From the NCBI GenBank assembly GCA_937943625.1, contig CALEAD010000002.1, forward strand, positions 1 through 64,000: DNA of 64,000 nt, written 5' to 3'. Of this stretch, positions 24,112-31,495 are shown piece after piece (the first letter of the stretch is position 1; every line of letters begins with the position of its first letter). This DNA is from an uncultured Anaerolineae bacterium. Lineage in GTDB: Bacteria > Chloroflexota > Anaerolineae > Promineifilales > Promineifilaceae. The notes under the pieces are model-generated. The model was not told where the DNA came from, did no database searches, and was given only the letters and a program-made list of their open reading frames with translations. The position numbers and the translations under genes are program-made.

Positions 24112-24134
24112 CAAAAGGAAACGGCCGTTTTCCT
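24112..24134. promoter_or_regulatory. Extended ACGGCCGT palindrome upstream of plsC-like gene
   Basis: AAGGAAACGG/CCGTTTTCCTT is nearly perfectly symmetrical around ACGGCCGT, with one extra T. It lies about 75 nt upstream of ATG 24205 and could form a hairpin or be a protein site. Confidence 0.4.
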
Positions 24135-24204
24135 TATCTCGCCAATATAGTTCACATAATGTACAATCAGTATCCAAAGTACCTTCTTCATCGGAGAAAC
24201 AAAT

Positions 24205-24882
24205 ATGATCCGTGCGTTGATTCGCTTCCTAACAAAGCTAATTCTTTTTTTGATTGCCGATGTGAAAGTAGTCGGTGTGGAGAAGTTGCCGCAGTCAGGT
24301 GCCTGCATTGTCGCCTCTAACCACCTTGGGCGGCTGGACGCAGCCCTGCCATTAACGGCCACAAAACGGCGCGACGTCATTTTGATGATTGCCGAGAAAT
24401 ATGAGAAGGTGGCCATCTGGCGCTTTTTGGCGCGCCTGATGGATGCTTTTTTTGTCAACCGGTATGAACCAGACCTGAAAGCGTTGCGTGAGGTCACGCG
24501 GCGGCTGAAGCGTGGCGAGTTCCTGGTCATTGCGCCAGAGGGAACGCGCAGCAAGACAGAGGCGTTGCTGCCAGGGCGTCCTGGCGCTGTCTACCTGGCG
24601 CATAAAACGGGTGCCGTGCTACTACCAGTAGCGATATACGGTACAGAAGATCGCGTGGTAAAGCAAAATTTGCGCCGCCTGAAGCGCAGCAAAATTGTGC
24701 TGCGGGCGGGTGAACCTTACACGCTGCCCCCTATGAACGGCGTAGACCGGGACCGTTACCTGGCAGAGCAGACGGATGAGCTGATGTGCCGCATTGCGGC
24801 GCTGCTGCCGGAGAAATATCGCGGCGTGTATGCCGATCATCCACGCCTGCATGAGCTGCTGGCGCAGGGGTATGGGAAATAG
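24205..24882 (+). CDS. 1-acyl-sn-glycerol-3-phosphate acyltransferase family (PlsC-like)
   Basis: 225 residues. The acyltransferase motif I NHLGRLDA is a NHx4D variant, followed by FFVNRYEPD, motif III FLVIAPEGTRS and a late VLLPVAIYG. It transfers an acyl chain to lysophosphatidate or a related lysolipid at the membrane; an N-terminal hydrophobic helix (LIRFLTKLILFLIADV) fits this. Start is ATG 24205 after CGGAGAAA. It is a single gene that faces glcD convergently. Confidence 0.88.
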   Translation: MIRALIRFLTKLILFLIADVKVVGVEKLPQSGACIVASNHLGRLDAALPLTATKRRDVILMIAEKYEKVAIWRFLARLMDAFFVNRYEPDLKALREVTRRLKRGEFLVIAPEGTRSKTEALLPGRPGAVYLAHKTGAVLLPVAIYGTEDRVVKQNLRRLKRSKIVLRAGEPYTLPPMNGVDRDRYLAEQTDELMCRIAALLPEKYRGVYADHPRLHELLAQGYGK

Positions 24883-24945
24883 GGGATGGAGGGAGATTGC
24901 CGCCTGGCGATTGGGTTGTTATGGCTTCTGCCCCTCTGCTCCCCT

Positions 24946-26331
24946 TCAGGCAGGGAAAATTTTGCCGGGATTGAGAATGCCGTTGGGGTCTAACATTTGC
25001 TTGAGGGCGCGCATCAGGTCAACGGCCGTTCCGTGCTCTTGTGGCATAAACGCGGCTTTGCCAATCCCCACGCCATGTTCGCCAGTACAGGTTCCGCCCA
25101 GCTCAATCGCTTTTTGCACCAGGGCGTGATTGACCGCCTGCACGCGGCGCTCCTCTTCTGCGGAGCGAATGGCCAGCGTCACGTGGACGTTGCCATCCCC
25201 GGCATGGCCAATCATGAAGCCGCCCACTCCTTGTGCGGCCATGGCCGCTTCTGCCTGAGCAATCAACTGTGGATAGGTGCTGATGGGCACGGCCACATCG
25301 GTGATCAGCCACTGCACCTCTGGGCGGGCGCGCCGCCAGGTTTCGTAGGTGTGGTGGCGGGCGTGCCACAGCCGCTGACGCTCGGTGGGGTCGGCAGTGG
25401 CGTGAATGCGCTCGGCGCCAAATTCAGCGCAAATGGCGCGCACCATCTCCAGGCCCGGCTGGATGGTTTCGGGGTGGGCGGCGTGCAGCTCCATGAGTAA
25501 GGTGGGGCGCGCGGGTAAATCTAGCTGGTTTTCGCGGGCAAGCAGAGCGGCCGTTCCTGCATCAATGAATTCCAGCGCCGCCACATCCAGCCCACTGCCG
25601 CGCACGGCCACAACCGCCTCTACTGCCTGCGCCACGCTGGGGAAGGAAGCCATGACGGCGCTCATCAGCGCGGGAATGGGCGTAAGCCGGAGTGTGGCCT
25701 CGGTGATAACGCCCAGTGTGCCCTCGCTGCCGACGAACAGATGCAACAGGTCATAACCGGCGGCTTGCTTGATGGAGCGCGAGCCTGTGTGTATGAGACG
25801 GCCGTCAGCCAGGGCCACCTCCAGGCGCAGCACATTGTCTTTAGCGGCGCCGTACTTCACCGTGCGGATGCCGGCGGCGTTGTTGGCCAACATGCCGCCA
25901 ATCGTGGCGTTGGCGCCGGGGTCTGGGGGAAAGAAGAGTCCGTAGCGCGCCAGTTGTACGTTCAGGTCTTTGTAGCCAATGCCCGGCAGCACCGTTACCT
26001 GAAAATCATCGGCGTGAACGGCTAATACGGCCGTCATGCGCGCCAGGGAGAGGAGGATGCCGCCAAAACGGGGGATGGGGTTGCCCTCCAGCGAGGAACC
26101 TGCGCCCCAAGGGGTGACGGGAATGCGCTGCGCATTGGCCAGGGACAGCACGTTGGCCACCTGGACGGCCGTTTCTGGCCATACCACCACCTCTGGCAAC
26201 TGCGGTGCAAAGCGGGACATATCCTGGGCATGAAGCTGGCGGTCGGCAACGGCCGTGCTCAGGTTACGCGCGCCAACAATGGCCTCAAGCTGCGCCACAA
26301 TCATAGGCGTAACGGGAGAAAAGTGAGTCAT
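24946..26331 (-). CDS. FAD-linked glycolate/D-lactate oxidase (GlcD-like)
   Basis: 461 residues of the FAD-binding type 4 / FAD-oxidase C family: PWGAGSSLEGNPIPRFGGI and GANATIGGMLANNAAGIRTVKYGA are the FAD-site loops, and the C-terminal HAGDGNVHVTL and GTCTGEHGVGIGK contain the metal and substrate residues. It oxidises glycolate or D-lactate to the 2-oxo acid. No glcE/glcF partner is adjacent, so a single-subunit D-lactate dehydrogenase is also possible. Confidence 0.9.
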   Translation of the reverse strand: MTHFSPVTPMIVAQLEAIVGARNLSTAVADRQLHAQDMSRFAPQLPEVVVWPETAVQVANVLSLANAQRIPVTPWGAGSSLEGNPIPRFGGILLSLARMTAVLAVHADDFQVTVLPGIGYKDLNVQLARYGLFFPPDPGANATIGGMLANNAAGIRTVKYGAAKDNVLRLEVALADGRLIHTGSRSIKQAAGYDLLHLFVGSEGTLGVITEATLRLTPIPALMSAVMASFPSVAQAVEAVVAVRGSGLDVAALEFIDAGTAALLARENQLDLPARPTLLMELHAAHPETIQPGLEMVRAICAEFGAERIHATADPTERQRLWHARHHTYETWRRARPEVQWLITDVAVPISTYPQLIAQAEAAMAAQGVGGFMIGHAGDGNVHVTLAIRSAEEERRVQAVNHALVQKAIELGGTCTGEHGVGIGKAAFMPQEHGTAVDLMRALKQMLDPNGILNPGKIFPA

Positions 26332-26346
26332 AAGCGCCTCTTTGAT

Positions 26347-26395
26347 CAGGAAACTTCATGCGTGGGCAGATCCCCACGAATGAAAACGTAACGCA
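26347..26395 (+). repeat. Partial RBS-bearing repeat (family A), modules 1-2 only
   Basis: CTTCATGCGTGGG ... CCCCACGAATGAAAACGTAACGCAGGTT matches the left half of the copies at 43791, 44697 and 57548, but lacks the right half and the ribosome-binding site. No start codon follows on this strand. Confidence 0.55.
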
Positions 26396-26399
26396 GGTT

Positions 26400-26426
26400 C
26401 CCCATTACGCCACCAGCGTAATGGGG
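26400..26426 (-). terminator. 11-bp hairpin over the end of the pentapeptide gene
   Basis: CCCCATTACGC (26400-26410) pairs with GCGTAATGGGG (26416-26426). The pentapeptide gene's stop codon lies inside it. A U-tract is not evident. Confidence 0.45.
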
Positions 26427-26986
26427 CGCAGGGCGCGCCTGCGCCAGATATACCAGAACAACAACAGGGCAATCAGCACAGCCAGCATTGCCGGCCAGCG
26501 CAAGGGGGGCGCAAGGGGCGTTGGCAGCGGATCAGGCGGCGTTTGCGCGCGCGGCCAGTTGATAGAGAAATAGCGCGCGCCGGTCGTTATGGCGTTGGCA
26601 AAGTTTGCACCCGCCACATTGCTGCGCCGCAGCACAGCGCGGCTAAAATTGGCACCTTGCAGGTTCCCCCCTTGCCAGTTTACGGCGTTGATTTTGGCTT
26701 CTGTGAAATCTGTTTGCTGGCAATTCGTCTGCTCCAGGTTTAGCCCCAGCAGCAGCGCCCCGTGCAACGTTGCACCAGAAAAATCAGCGCGGGTCAGGTC
26801 GCAGCCAATGATCAGCGCCTTGCTCAGGTTCGCGCCGCGAAAATCGGCATCAATCAATTGCAAACCGGTCAGGCGCGCGCCAGAAAGATTGGCGGCGCGG
26901 AAATCGGCCCCACTCAGGTCGCGGCTCTGGCGAATAGCGGCACTGAGGTCAGCCCTGGTTTGTATTTTTAGCGGTATCGTCGTCAT
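26405..26986 (-). CDS. Pentapeptide-repeat protein with C-terminal membrane helix
   Basis: 193 residues. Residues 20-135 contain about 20 A(D/N)LXX-type repeats (LSGADFRAANLSGARLTGLQLIDADF...), which fold as a right-handed square beta-helix. After a Pro-rich linker (PPDPLPTPLAPP), one hydrophobic helix (PAMLAVLIALLLFWYIW) and a basic tail would anchor it, with the repeats probably on the cytoplasmic side. Function is unknown for most such proteins; some mimic DNA and protect gyrase. No efflux or gyrase gene is nearby. Confidence 0.85.
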   Translation of the reverse strand: MTTIPLKIQTRADLSAAIRQSRDLSGADFRAANLSGARLTGLQLIDADFRGANLSKALIIGCDLTRADFSGATLHGALLLGLNLEQTNCQQTDFTEAKINAVNWQGGNLQGANFSRAVLRRSNVAGANFANAITTGARYFSINWPRAQTPPDPLPTPLAPPLRWPAMLAVLIALLLFWYIWRRRALRPITLVA

Positions 26987-27058
26987 CGTTCACACTCAAG
27001 AGGAATTAATGGTTAGCGGCTGGTGCGTTCTCCAATCTTCAGTTCCAGGCGCCAATCT

Positions 27059-27967
27059 CTAATCCACAATCGCTTCCTTAAAATCATAAAGCCCATCCTG
27101 CACCGCCCACTGCTTTTTGCAGGCTGGGTTTGGGCAGAAGAAACGGCCGTTTATCGGCCCCGTTGACAGCGGGGTCTGGCAGGAGGGGCAGGCAAAAAAG
27201 GCGGGGGCAACGGCCGTTGCGCCCGGCAAGGGGTGGGCGCTGCGCACAAACACGCTAGGGGTTAGCTGCCACCAATTACCGGTCAACTGCGCGGCGCTGT
27301 CAACGGCCGTAAGCCAGGGCGTGGGCACAACCCGCTTCAGCGGCGCAAAGCGAAAGTGCGAAACCGTCAGCGCGCGCTCCGGCGTAAAGCGCGCCAGGCG
27401 CAACTGCTGGCGAATCCAGCGCGGATGAAAGTCAAAGTTCAGCGGCACAAACTCTACCGGCTCCAGGGTAAACGGCGACCAGGCCTGTCGCCGCAGCCAG
27501 TAGCGCAAAATGGCCTTCAGGTTTTGCTTGTTGGCAAACTCCAGGATGTATTGCCCACCTGGGCGGGCAATACGCGCCAGCTGGCGAAACAACGCTGGCA
27601 CGTCGGCGGCATGATGCAGGGTGCGCACCTGCACAATCGTCTCAAACAGCCCTGGCACAAACGGCATCTGATACCAGTTGCCGGCCACATACAAAAAGCG
27701 GGGATCGTTCCTTAGGTGCGCCTGCGCCTCGCGCAGCAAAGAGCGCGAATAATCAAATAGCACCACGCGCTCATAACCGCGATATTCATCAGCCAGACGG
27801 CCGAATCCGGCGCCAATTTCAATCAGCATTGTGCCCGTGGGGGGCATCAGTCGGCGCAGGGCAATGCGCTCCACGCGGTCTTCGTAATCGCGACCCTGCC
27901 CCTGCCAGAAGCGCAGACGGTAATCAGAGCCTTCGTAATCACAGACAGGCGGCGCTGGCTCATTCAT
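27059..27967 (-). CDS. SAM-dependent class I methyltransferase with zinc-ribbon tail
   Basis: 302 residues. SAM-binding core LIEIGAGFGRLADEY (motif I) and later YVAGNWYQMPFVPGLFETIVQVRTLHH (motifs II/III). After residue 250 a zinc-ribbon-like CPSCQTPL ... FCPNPACKKQW follows. The zinc ribbon suggests binding of RNA or a protein, but the substrate cannot be named. The ATG at 27967 is preferred over one six codons earlier, because the upstream sequence is a palindrome (27975-27992) lying between this gene and its upstream neighbour. Confidence 0.82.
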   Translation of the reverse strand: MNEPAPPVCDYEGSDYRLRFWQGQGRDYEDRVERIALRRLMPPTGTMLIEIGAGFGRLADEYRGYERVVLFDYSRSLLREAQAHLRNDPRFLYVAGNWYQMPFVPGLFETIVQVRTLHHAADVPALFRQLARIARPGGQYILEFANKQNLKAILRYWLRRQAWSPFTLEPVEFVPLNFDFHPRWIRQQLRLARFTPERALTVSHFRFAPLKRVVPTPWLTAVDSAAQLTGNWWQLTPSVFVRSAHPLPGATAVAPAFFACPSCQTPLSTGPINGRFFCPNPACKKQWAVQDGLYDFKEAIVD

Positions 27968-27974
27968 GGGTAAA

Positions 27975-27992
27975 TTGTTTCCCAAGAAACAA
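27975..27992. promoter_or_regulatory. Palindrome TTGTTTCCCAAGAAACAA
   Basis: Perfect 7-bp arms TTGTTTC/GAAACAA around CCAA. It lies 8 nt upstream of the methyltransferase ATG. The core TGTTTCCCA-GAAACA recurs with one change at 28807-28822. It is possibly an operator, or a hairpin over the translation start. Confidence 0.5.
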
Positions 27993-27994
27993 CC

Positions 27995-28636
27995 CTAATC
28001 GGTGGGCACAGAGACGACCGATTCAGGCAGCGCCGAATCGGGAACGGCCGTTTGCCCCGACACACGCTGCCACAACTCCTCGTTGCTGGCCGGCAGCCCG
28101 CGCAGCAGCCTGTCTAGCGGCGTAAAGAGTGCTTGCAGGCGGGTAAAAGGCACACCCAGCTCCGTCTCATTCAGGGGAATGACCGCCTCAACCGCCAACT
28201 GCACCGGCAGACGCTCGTCAATGGGCACATCCAGGTCCAGACTCACCGGCAACTGCAACCCCACCGGCAGGCTTAGAGAGACCTCTCCGTTGATCTCCCC
28301 CCCGCCGCCGGGCAGCGTAAAGCGCGCCGGGATATTTTTCAGCGGCACTTCTTGCACCACCACCACCGTCGTCACCGTTTCCAGGGGCACGTTCAGCACC
28401 ACGGGGATGGTGTCACTCACCGGGATGACGCGCCGAATCGTGGCGCCATTCATTTCTTCAAAACTGGCGCTCAGGCCACCCACCAACGGCACAGCCACCC
28501 CCCCGACGATGGGCAAAATAAGCGGCGCGGCCACTAACAACACAATCAGCAACACCAGATTGGTGACGAAAGAAAACAGGATGGCAAAGGTCTTGAACGC
28601 CTGCCACGGCTTGCCGTTCCAAAAACGATTTTTCAT
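27995..28636 (-). CDS. Hypothetical membrane-anchored protein with repeated beta-rich domain
   Basis: 213 residues from ATG 28636, which has GGAGG at ideal distance. The N-terminus has one membrane helix (AFKTFAILFSFVTNLVLLIVLLVAAPLILPIV), then a soluble Val/Pro/Leu-rich region with repeated V-x-L-x-V-P-L patterns (PVVLNVPLETVTTVVVVQEVPL...). Its exposure is probably extracytoplasmic. I do not recognise a family. It lies 28 nt upstream of the methyltransferase gene, suggesting an operon. Confidence 0.6.
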   Translation of the reverse strand: MKNRFWNGKPWQAFKTFAILFSFVTNLVLLIVLLVAAPLILPIVGGVAVPLVGGLSASFEEMNGATIRRVIPVSDTIPVVLNVPLETVTTVVVVQEVPLKNIPARFTLPGGGGEINGEVSLSLPVGLQLPVSLDLDVPIDERLPVQLAVEAVIPLNETELGVPFTRLQALFTPLDRLLRGLPASNEELWQRVSGQTAVPDSALPESVVSVPTD

Positions 28637-28739
28637 TTGCCGACCTCCACATTGCCTGGCTTTCCCTGGTAAAATAGGTAAAGAAAGAACAACCCGGCAA
28701 ACAAGGGTGCGCAAACTTTCACGCTATTTCAGGTACAGC

Positions 28740-28745
28740 TTGACA
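28740..28745 (+). promoter_or_regulatory. Possible -35 TTGACA in divergent gap
   Basis: TTGACA lies between the membrane gene (minus) and the NYN gene (plus), with AT-rich TATAACAG-TATTATGG downstream. No -10 at 17 bp is clear. Confidence 0.25.
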
Positions 28746-28806
28746 TATAACAGTGGTATTATGGTAACATGCTTCTGACAATTATCAAAGCGTCATAAAC
28801 AGGAAA

Positions 28807-28822
28807 TGTTTCCCAGGAAACA
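28807..28822. promoter_or_regulatory. Palindrome TGTTTCCCAGGAAACA
   Basis: Perfect 7-bp arms TGTTTCC/GGAAACA around CA. It sits 90 nt before the NYN gene and 170 nt before the divergent membrane gene. It matches 27976-27991 at 15 of 16 bases, so both may bind the same regulator. Confidence 0.5.
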
Positions 28823-28912
28823 ATCGCCCAAATCCGGCCCACACCCCACCATACTACCGTGTGCCCTGCGCGCACCTGAGCCATAGCGGGGAAAGCATTC
28901 GCAGGAATCATC

Positions 28913-30199
28913 ATGTCACAAAACAACATTGCCGTATTTTTAGACCTGGACAACCTGGTAATCGGCGCCAGGCAGGCAAACTTAACCTTTAACATCCACC
29001 CCATTCTCAGCCACATTCAGGAGATAACCAACGGCCGTATTGTGCTGCGCCGCGCCTACGGGGATTCGCACCAAAATCGCGAGCTGGTGCGCGAGCTGGT
29101 GGCTGCCGGCTTCGTCACCCAGGTCAACCTCTCCGTGAACAACTTTGGCAAAAATCTAGCCGATATGCAAATCACGGTAGACGCGATGGAGTCATTGATA
29201 GATGAACGGCCGTATCACGTTTATGTACTCATGACCGGCGACCAGGATTTTTCGCCGCTTGCCCAGGCCCTGCGCAAACGCGATAAATACGTCATTGGCA
29301 TCGGTGTGCGTCACGCCACCAGTGCCAACTTCGCCAGCCTGTGCGACCGCTTCCTCTTTTATGAGGACATTGTGCCCACCATTAGCCTGGATGACAACAC
29401 CATCCCAACCTTGCTGCGCAAAAGCCTGGCGGTGCTCGAAAAAGAGATGCCCAAGGTGCGCGCTAGCGTCCTCAAGCAGCGCATGGATGAACTAAGCCGG
29501 GGAGGCTTCTCTGGCTCTACTTACGCCGAAGGGGGATTCCGCAAATTTTTAGAACGCTATGCGCATCTGGTAGAAATCTATCAGGAAGAGACCACCCTGT
29601 ACGTGGCCAGCAAACGCCCCGAAAAAGCACTGCCGCCACCAATGCCCGCGCCACCGCCCCCACCACCAATTGCTGCCCCCGCCCCCTCAGTCAGGCCACC
29701 GGTGCAGCCGCTGCAGCCACCCCCTTACCTGGTTTACCGCGCTTTGCTAAAGAAACATAAGCTGCGCGTCATTCCGGCGCCAATACGCCTGCTGCTGCTG
29801 AAAGAGTTGGTGCAGCGCTTACAGCAACAACCTTGTGAATGGCGCGCGCTCATTAAGCTGATGGCGTTGGCACGCGCGACAGAGAAAACAACAGAGGGGG
29901 AGTTGTCGAAAAATATGGTGAATGCGCTGCTGTTGCTGGCACGCAAGGCAGGCGTGATCCACGCGGAGCCGGGCCAGCCGCTGGCACAGGCCACGGTCAG
30001 GCTGGCTATTGGCGGCCAGCACCTCTTTCAGCAGGCGCTGGTGCGCTGTGACCGTACCTATCTACAGGCACTGCTGCCTTTATCGGAATCTTTTGATTTT
30101 GTGCAGGCTTCGCTGGCGCTGTACGACACACCGCAATACGCCCCTTACCTGCGGCGGCTGCTGCCCGAGGCAGCGGCCAACGGCGCACAACCGCATTAG
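28913..30199 (+). CDS. NYN-domain putative RNase with LOTUS/OST-HTH domain
   Basis: 428 residues. Residues 1-165 form a NYN (PIN-fold, LabA/DUF88) domain: AVFLDLDNLVIGARQ with acidic D10 and D12, then NLADMQITVDAMESL and VLMTGDQDFSPLAQALR. Residues 165-235 look like an OST-HTH/LOTUS RNA-binding domain (LRKSLAVLEKEMPKVRASVLKQRM ... GGFRKFLERYA). A Pro-rich linker (235-268) leads to a second helical domain with a possible repeat of the same HTH. It is likely an RNA-processing nuclease. ATG follows AATCATC with a weak RBS. Confidence 0.82.
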   Translation: MSQNNIAVFLDLDNLVIGARQANLTFNIHPILSHIQEITNGRIVLRRAYGDSHQNRELVRELVAAGFVTQVNLSVNNFGKNLADMQITVDAMESLIDERPYHVYVLMTGDQDFSPLAQALRKRDKYVIGIGVRHATSANFASLCDRFLFYEDIVPTISLDDNTIPTLLRKSLAVLEKEMPKVRASVLKQRMDELSRGGFSGSTYAEGGFRKFLERYAHLVEIYQEETTLYVASKRPEKALPPPMPAPPPPPPIAAPAPSVRPPVQPLQPPPYLVYRALLKKHKLRVIPAPIRLLLLKELVQRLQQQPCEWRALIKLMALARATEKTTEGELSKNMVNALLLLARKAGVIHAEPGQPLAQATVRLAIGGQHLFQQALVRCDRTYLQALLPLSESFDFVQASLALYDTPQYAPYLRRLLPEAAANGAQPH

Positions 30200-30651
30200 A
30201 ACAAGGGGGATATTTCGTCGCGGTGCGCAAATCCTTTGCTGTTGTCAATCAAATAAAGGCGCTGGGGCCGCAGGCGATACCAGTTCACTTTGTGCAGGGC
30301 AGCACAGATGGGGGGAGGGGCTTGTTGCAAAAACGGGTATTTTTGCAGGTAAAGGGCAACGGCCGTTTCCCGCGCCGGCCCCTCTAATAACGAAACAACC
30401 CCCTCGGCCTGAATGCCGCGAATTTCAGACCAGTCGGCATATTGGTCCCGCTGGATGGTGATGGCCACCTGCCCATTTTGCGCCATGTTTTGCGCGTGGC
30501 GCGTGTGCGCCGCCGAGAGGAAAAACAAATCAAACCCATCACTGGCGTAAAAAACGGCCGCCGCCCACACACCTGCTTCTCCCACTGTTGCCAGCGTCAT
30601 CACCTGATGCGCTGCCAGGTGCGCCAGCGCCTGCGCCCGCAGCTCATCCAT
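30196..30651 (-). CDS. Pyridoxamine 5'-phosphate oxidase-like flavin protein
   Basis: 151 residues of the split-barrel FMN-binding fold: QVMTLATVGEAGVWAAAVFYASDGFDLFFLSA, then HTRHAQNMAQNGQVAITI and a C-terminal WYRLRPQRLYLIDNSKGF. These proteins reduce or bind flavin-type cofactors. The role is not fixed. It overlaps the upstream ubiX stop by 8 nt, and its own stop overlaps the convergent NYN gene by 4 nt. Confidence 0.78.
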   Translation of the reverse strand: MDELRAQALAHLAAHQVMTLATVGEAGVWAAAVFYASDGFDLFFLSAAHTRHAQNMAQNGQVAITIQRDQYADWSEIRGIQAEGVVSLLEGPARETAVALYLQKYPFLQQAPPPICAALHKVNWYRLRPQRLYLIDNSKGFAHRDEISPLF

Positions 30652-31234
30652 GCTGTTTGCGCCCTCCCTGCCAGCGCTGGAACAAATCCTGCGGCAGCTC
30701 AATGTCCAGCAAATCCAGCACGCGATTGACGGTCTGATTGATGATGTCGTCAATCGTTTGCGGGTGATGATAAAAGGCAGGCATAGGCGGCGCCAGAATC
30801 GCGCCCATTTCCAACACCTGCGTCATCAAGCGCAAATGCCCCAGGTGCAGCGGCGTCTCCCGCGGCACAAGAACCAGACGCCGGCGATCCTTTAGCACCA
30901 CGTCCGCGGCGCGCAGTAACAGATTATCGCTAAACGAGTGAGCAATCCCCGCCAACGTCTTCATAGAGCAGGGGACAATGACCATACCGGCCGTTTTGAA
31001 GGAGCCAGAAGAAACGGCCGCAGCAATGTCCCTAAAGCGGTAGCTGGTATGCGCCAGCGCCTGCACCTGTTCAACCGTGTAAACGGTTTCCAGGCCAATG
31101 GTAATGGCGCCTGCAGCAGTGACGATGAGGTGCGTTTCCACATCTGGCACATCGCGCAATATCTCTAGCAGACGAATGCCATAAATAACGCCACTGGCGC
31201 CAGAGATGCCTACTATCAGTCGTTTTATGGCCAT
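30644..31234 (-). CDS. ubiX: Flavin prenyltransferase UbiX
   Basis: 196 residues. GISGASGVIYGIRLLEIL is the N-terminal FMN-binding loop, with the later CSMKTLAGIAHSFSDNLLLRAADV and LVPRETPLHLGHLRLMTQVLEMGA typical of UbiX/Pad1. It joins a dimethylallyl group to FMN to make the prenyl-FMN cofactor for UbiD-type decarboxylases. No ubiD lies in the window. The start is downstream of a family A repeat ending in AAGGGAG. Confidence 0.93.
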   Translation of the reverse strand: MAIKRLIVGISGASGVIYGIRLLEILRDVPDVETHLIVTAAGAITIGLETVYTVEQVQALAHTSYRFRDIAAAVSSGSFKTAGMVIVPCSMKTLAGIAHSFSDNLLLRAADVVLKDRRRLVLVPRETPLHLGHLRLMTQVLEMGAILAPPMPAFYHHPQTIDDIINQTVNRVLDLLDIELPQDLFQRWQGGRKQHG

Positions 31235-31247
31235 TCCGTATCCCAGC

Positions 31248-31348
31248 TCCCTTGAAAATGTAGCCCAGGTTGCCAAACCTGGTTGGCAGGTGCAGGTTTG
31301 GTAACCTGTGTTACGTTTCATTCGTGGTGGTAATCCCCACTCATGAAG
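31248..31348 (-). repeat. RBS-bearing intergenic repeat (family A), upstream of ubiX
   Basis: On the minus strand: CTTCATGAGTGGGG...ACCACGAATGAAACGTAAC, ACAGGTTACCAAACCTG, CCAACCAGGTTTGGCAACC, then ATTTTCAAGGGAG before ATG 31234. It lacks the GGCGGTC block seen in longer copies. Confidence 0.75.
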
Positions 31349-31495
31349 TCTCCTTCGTAAATGAGCGCGGACGGCTGGCTGCAGACTGCCAACTAACTAA
31401 CACGCGCCACGTTGTCATTCATGGCGGTCGGCGCAGCCGGTGAGGTCTCCTAAATGAAAACAACCGCCAACCCCGCCCCCGTTACAAACCTGAGT

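Noticed and set aside
26347-26395. Family A copy as a leader for a + strand gene
   Set aside because: Only the left modules are present, without the RBS, and no + strand gene begins downstream.
27975-27992. ATG at 27985 as the methyltransferase start
   Set aside because: It would translate through the palindrome and lacks a clear RBS; ATG 27967 begins a normal N-terminus.
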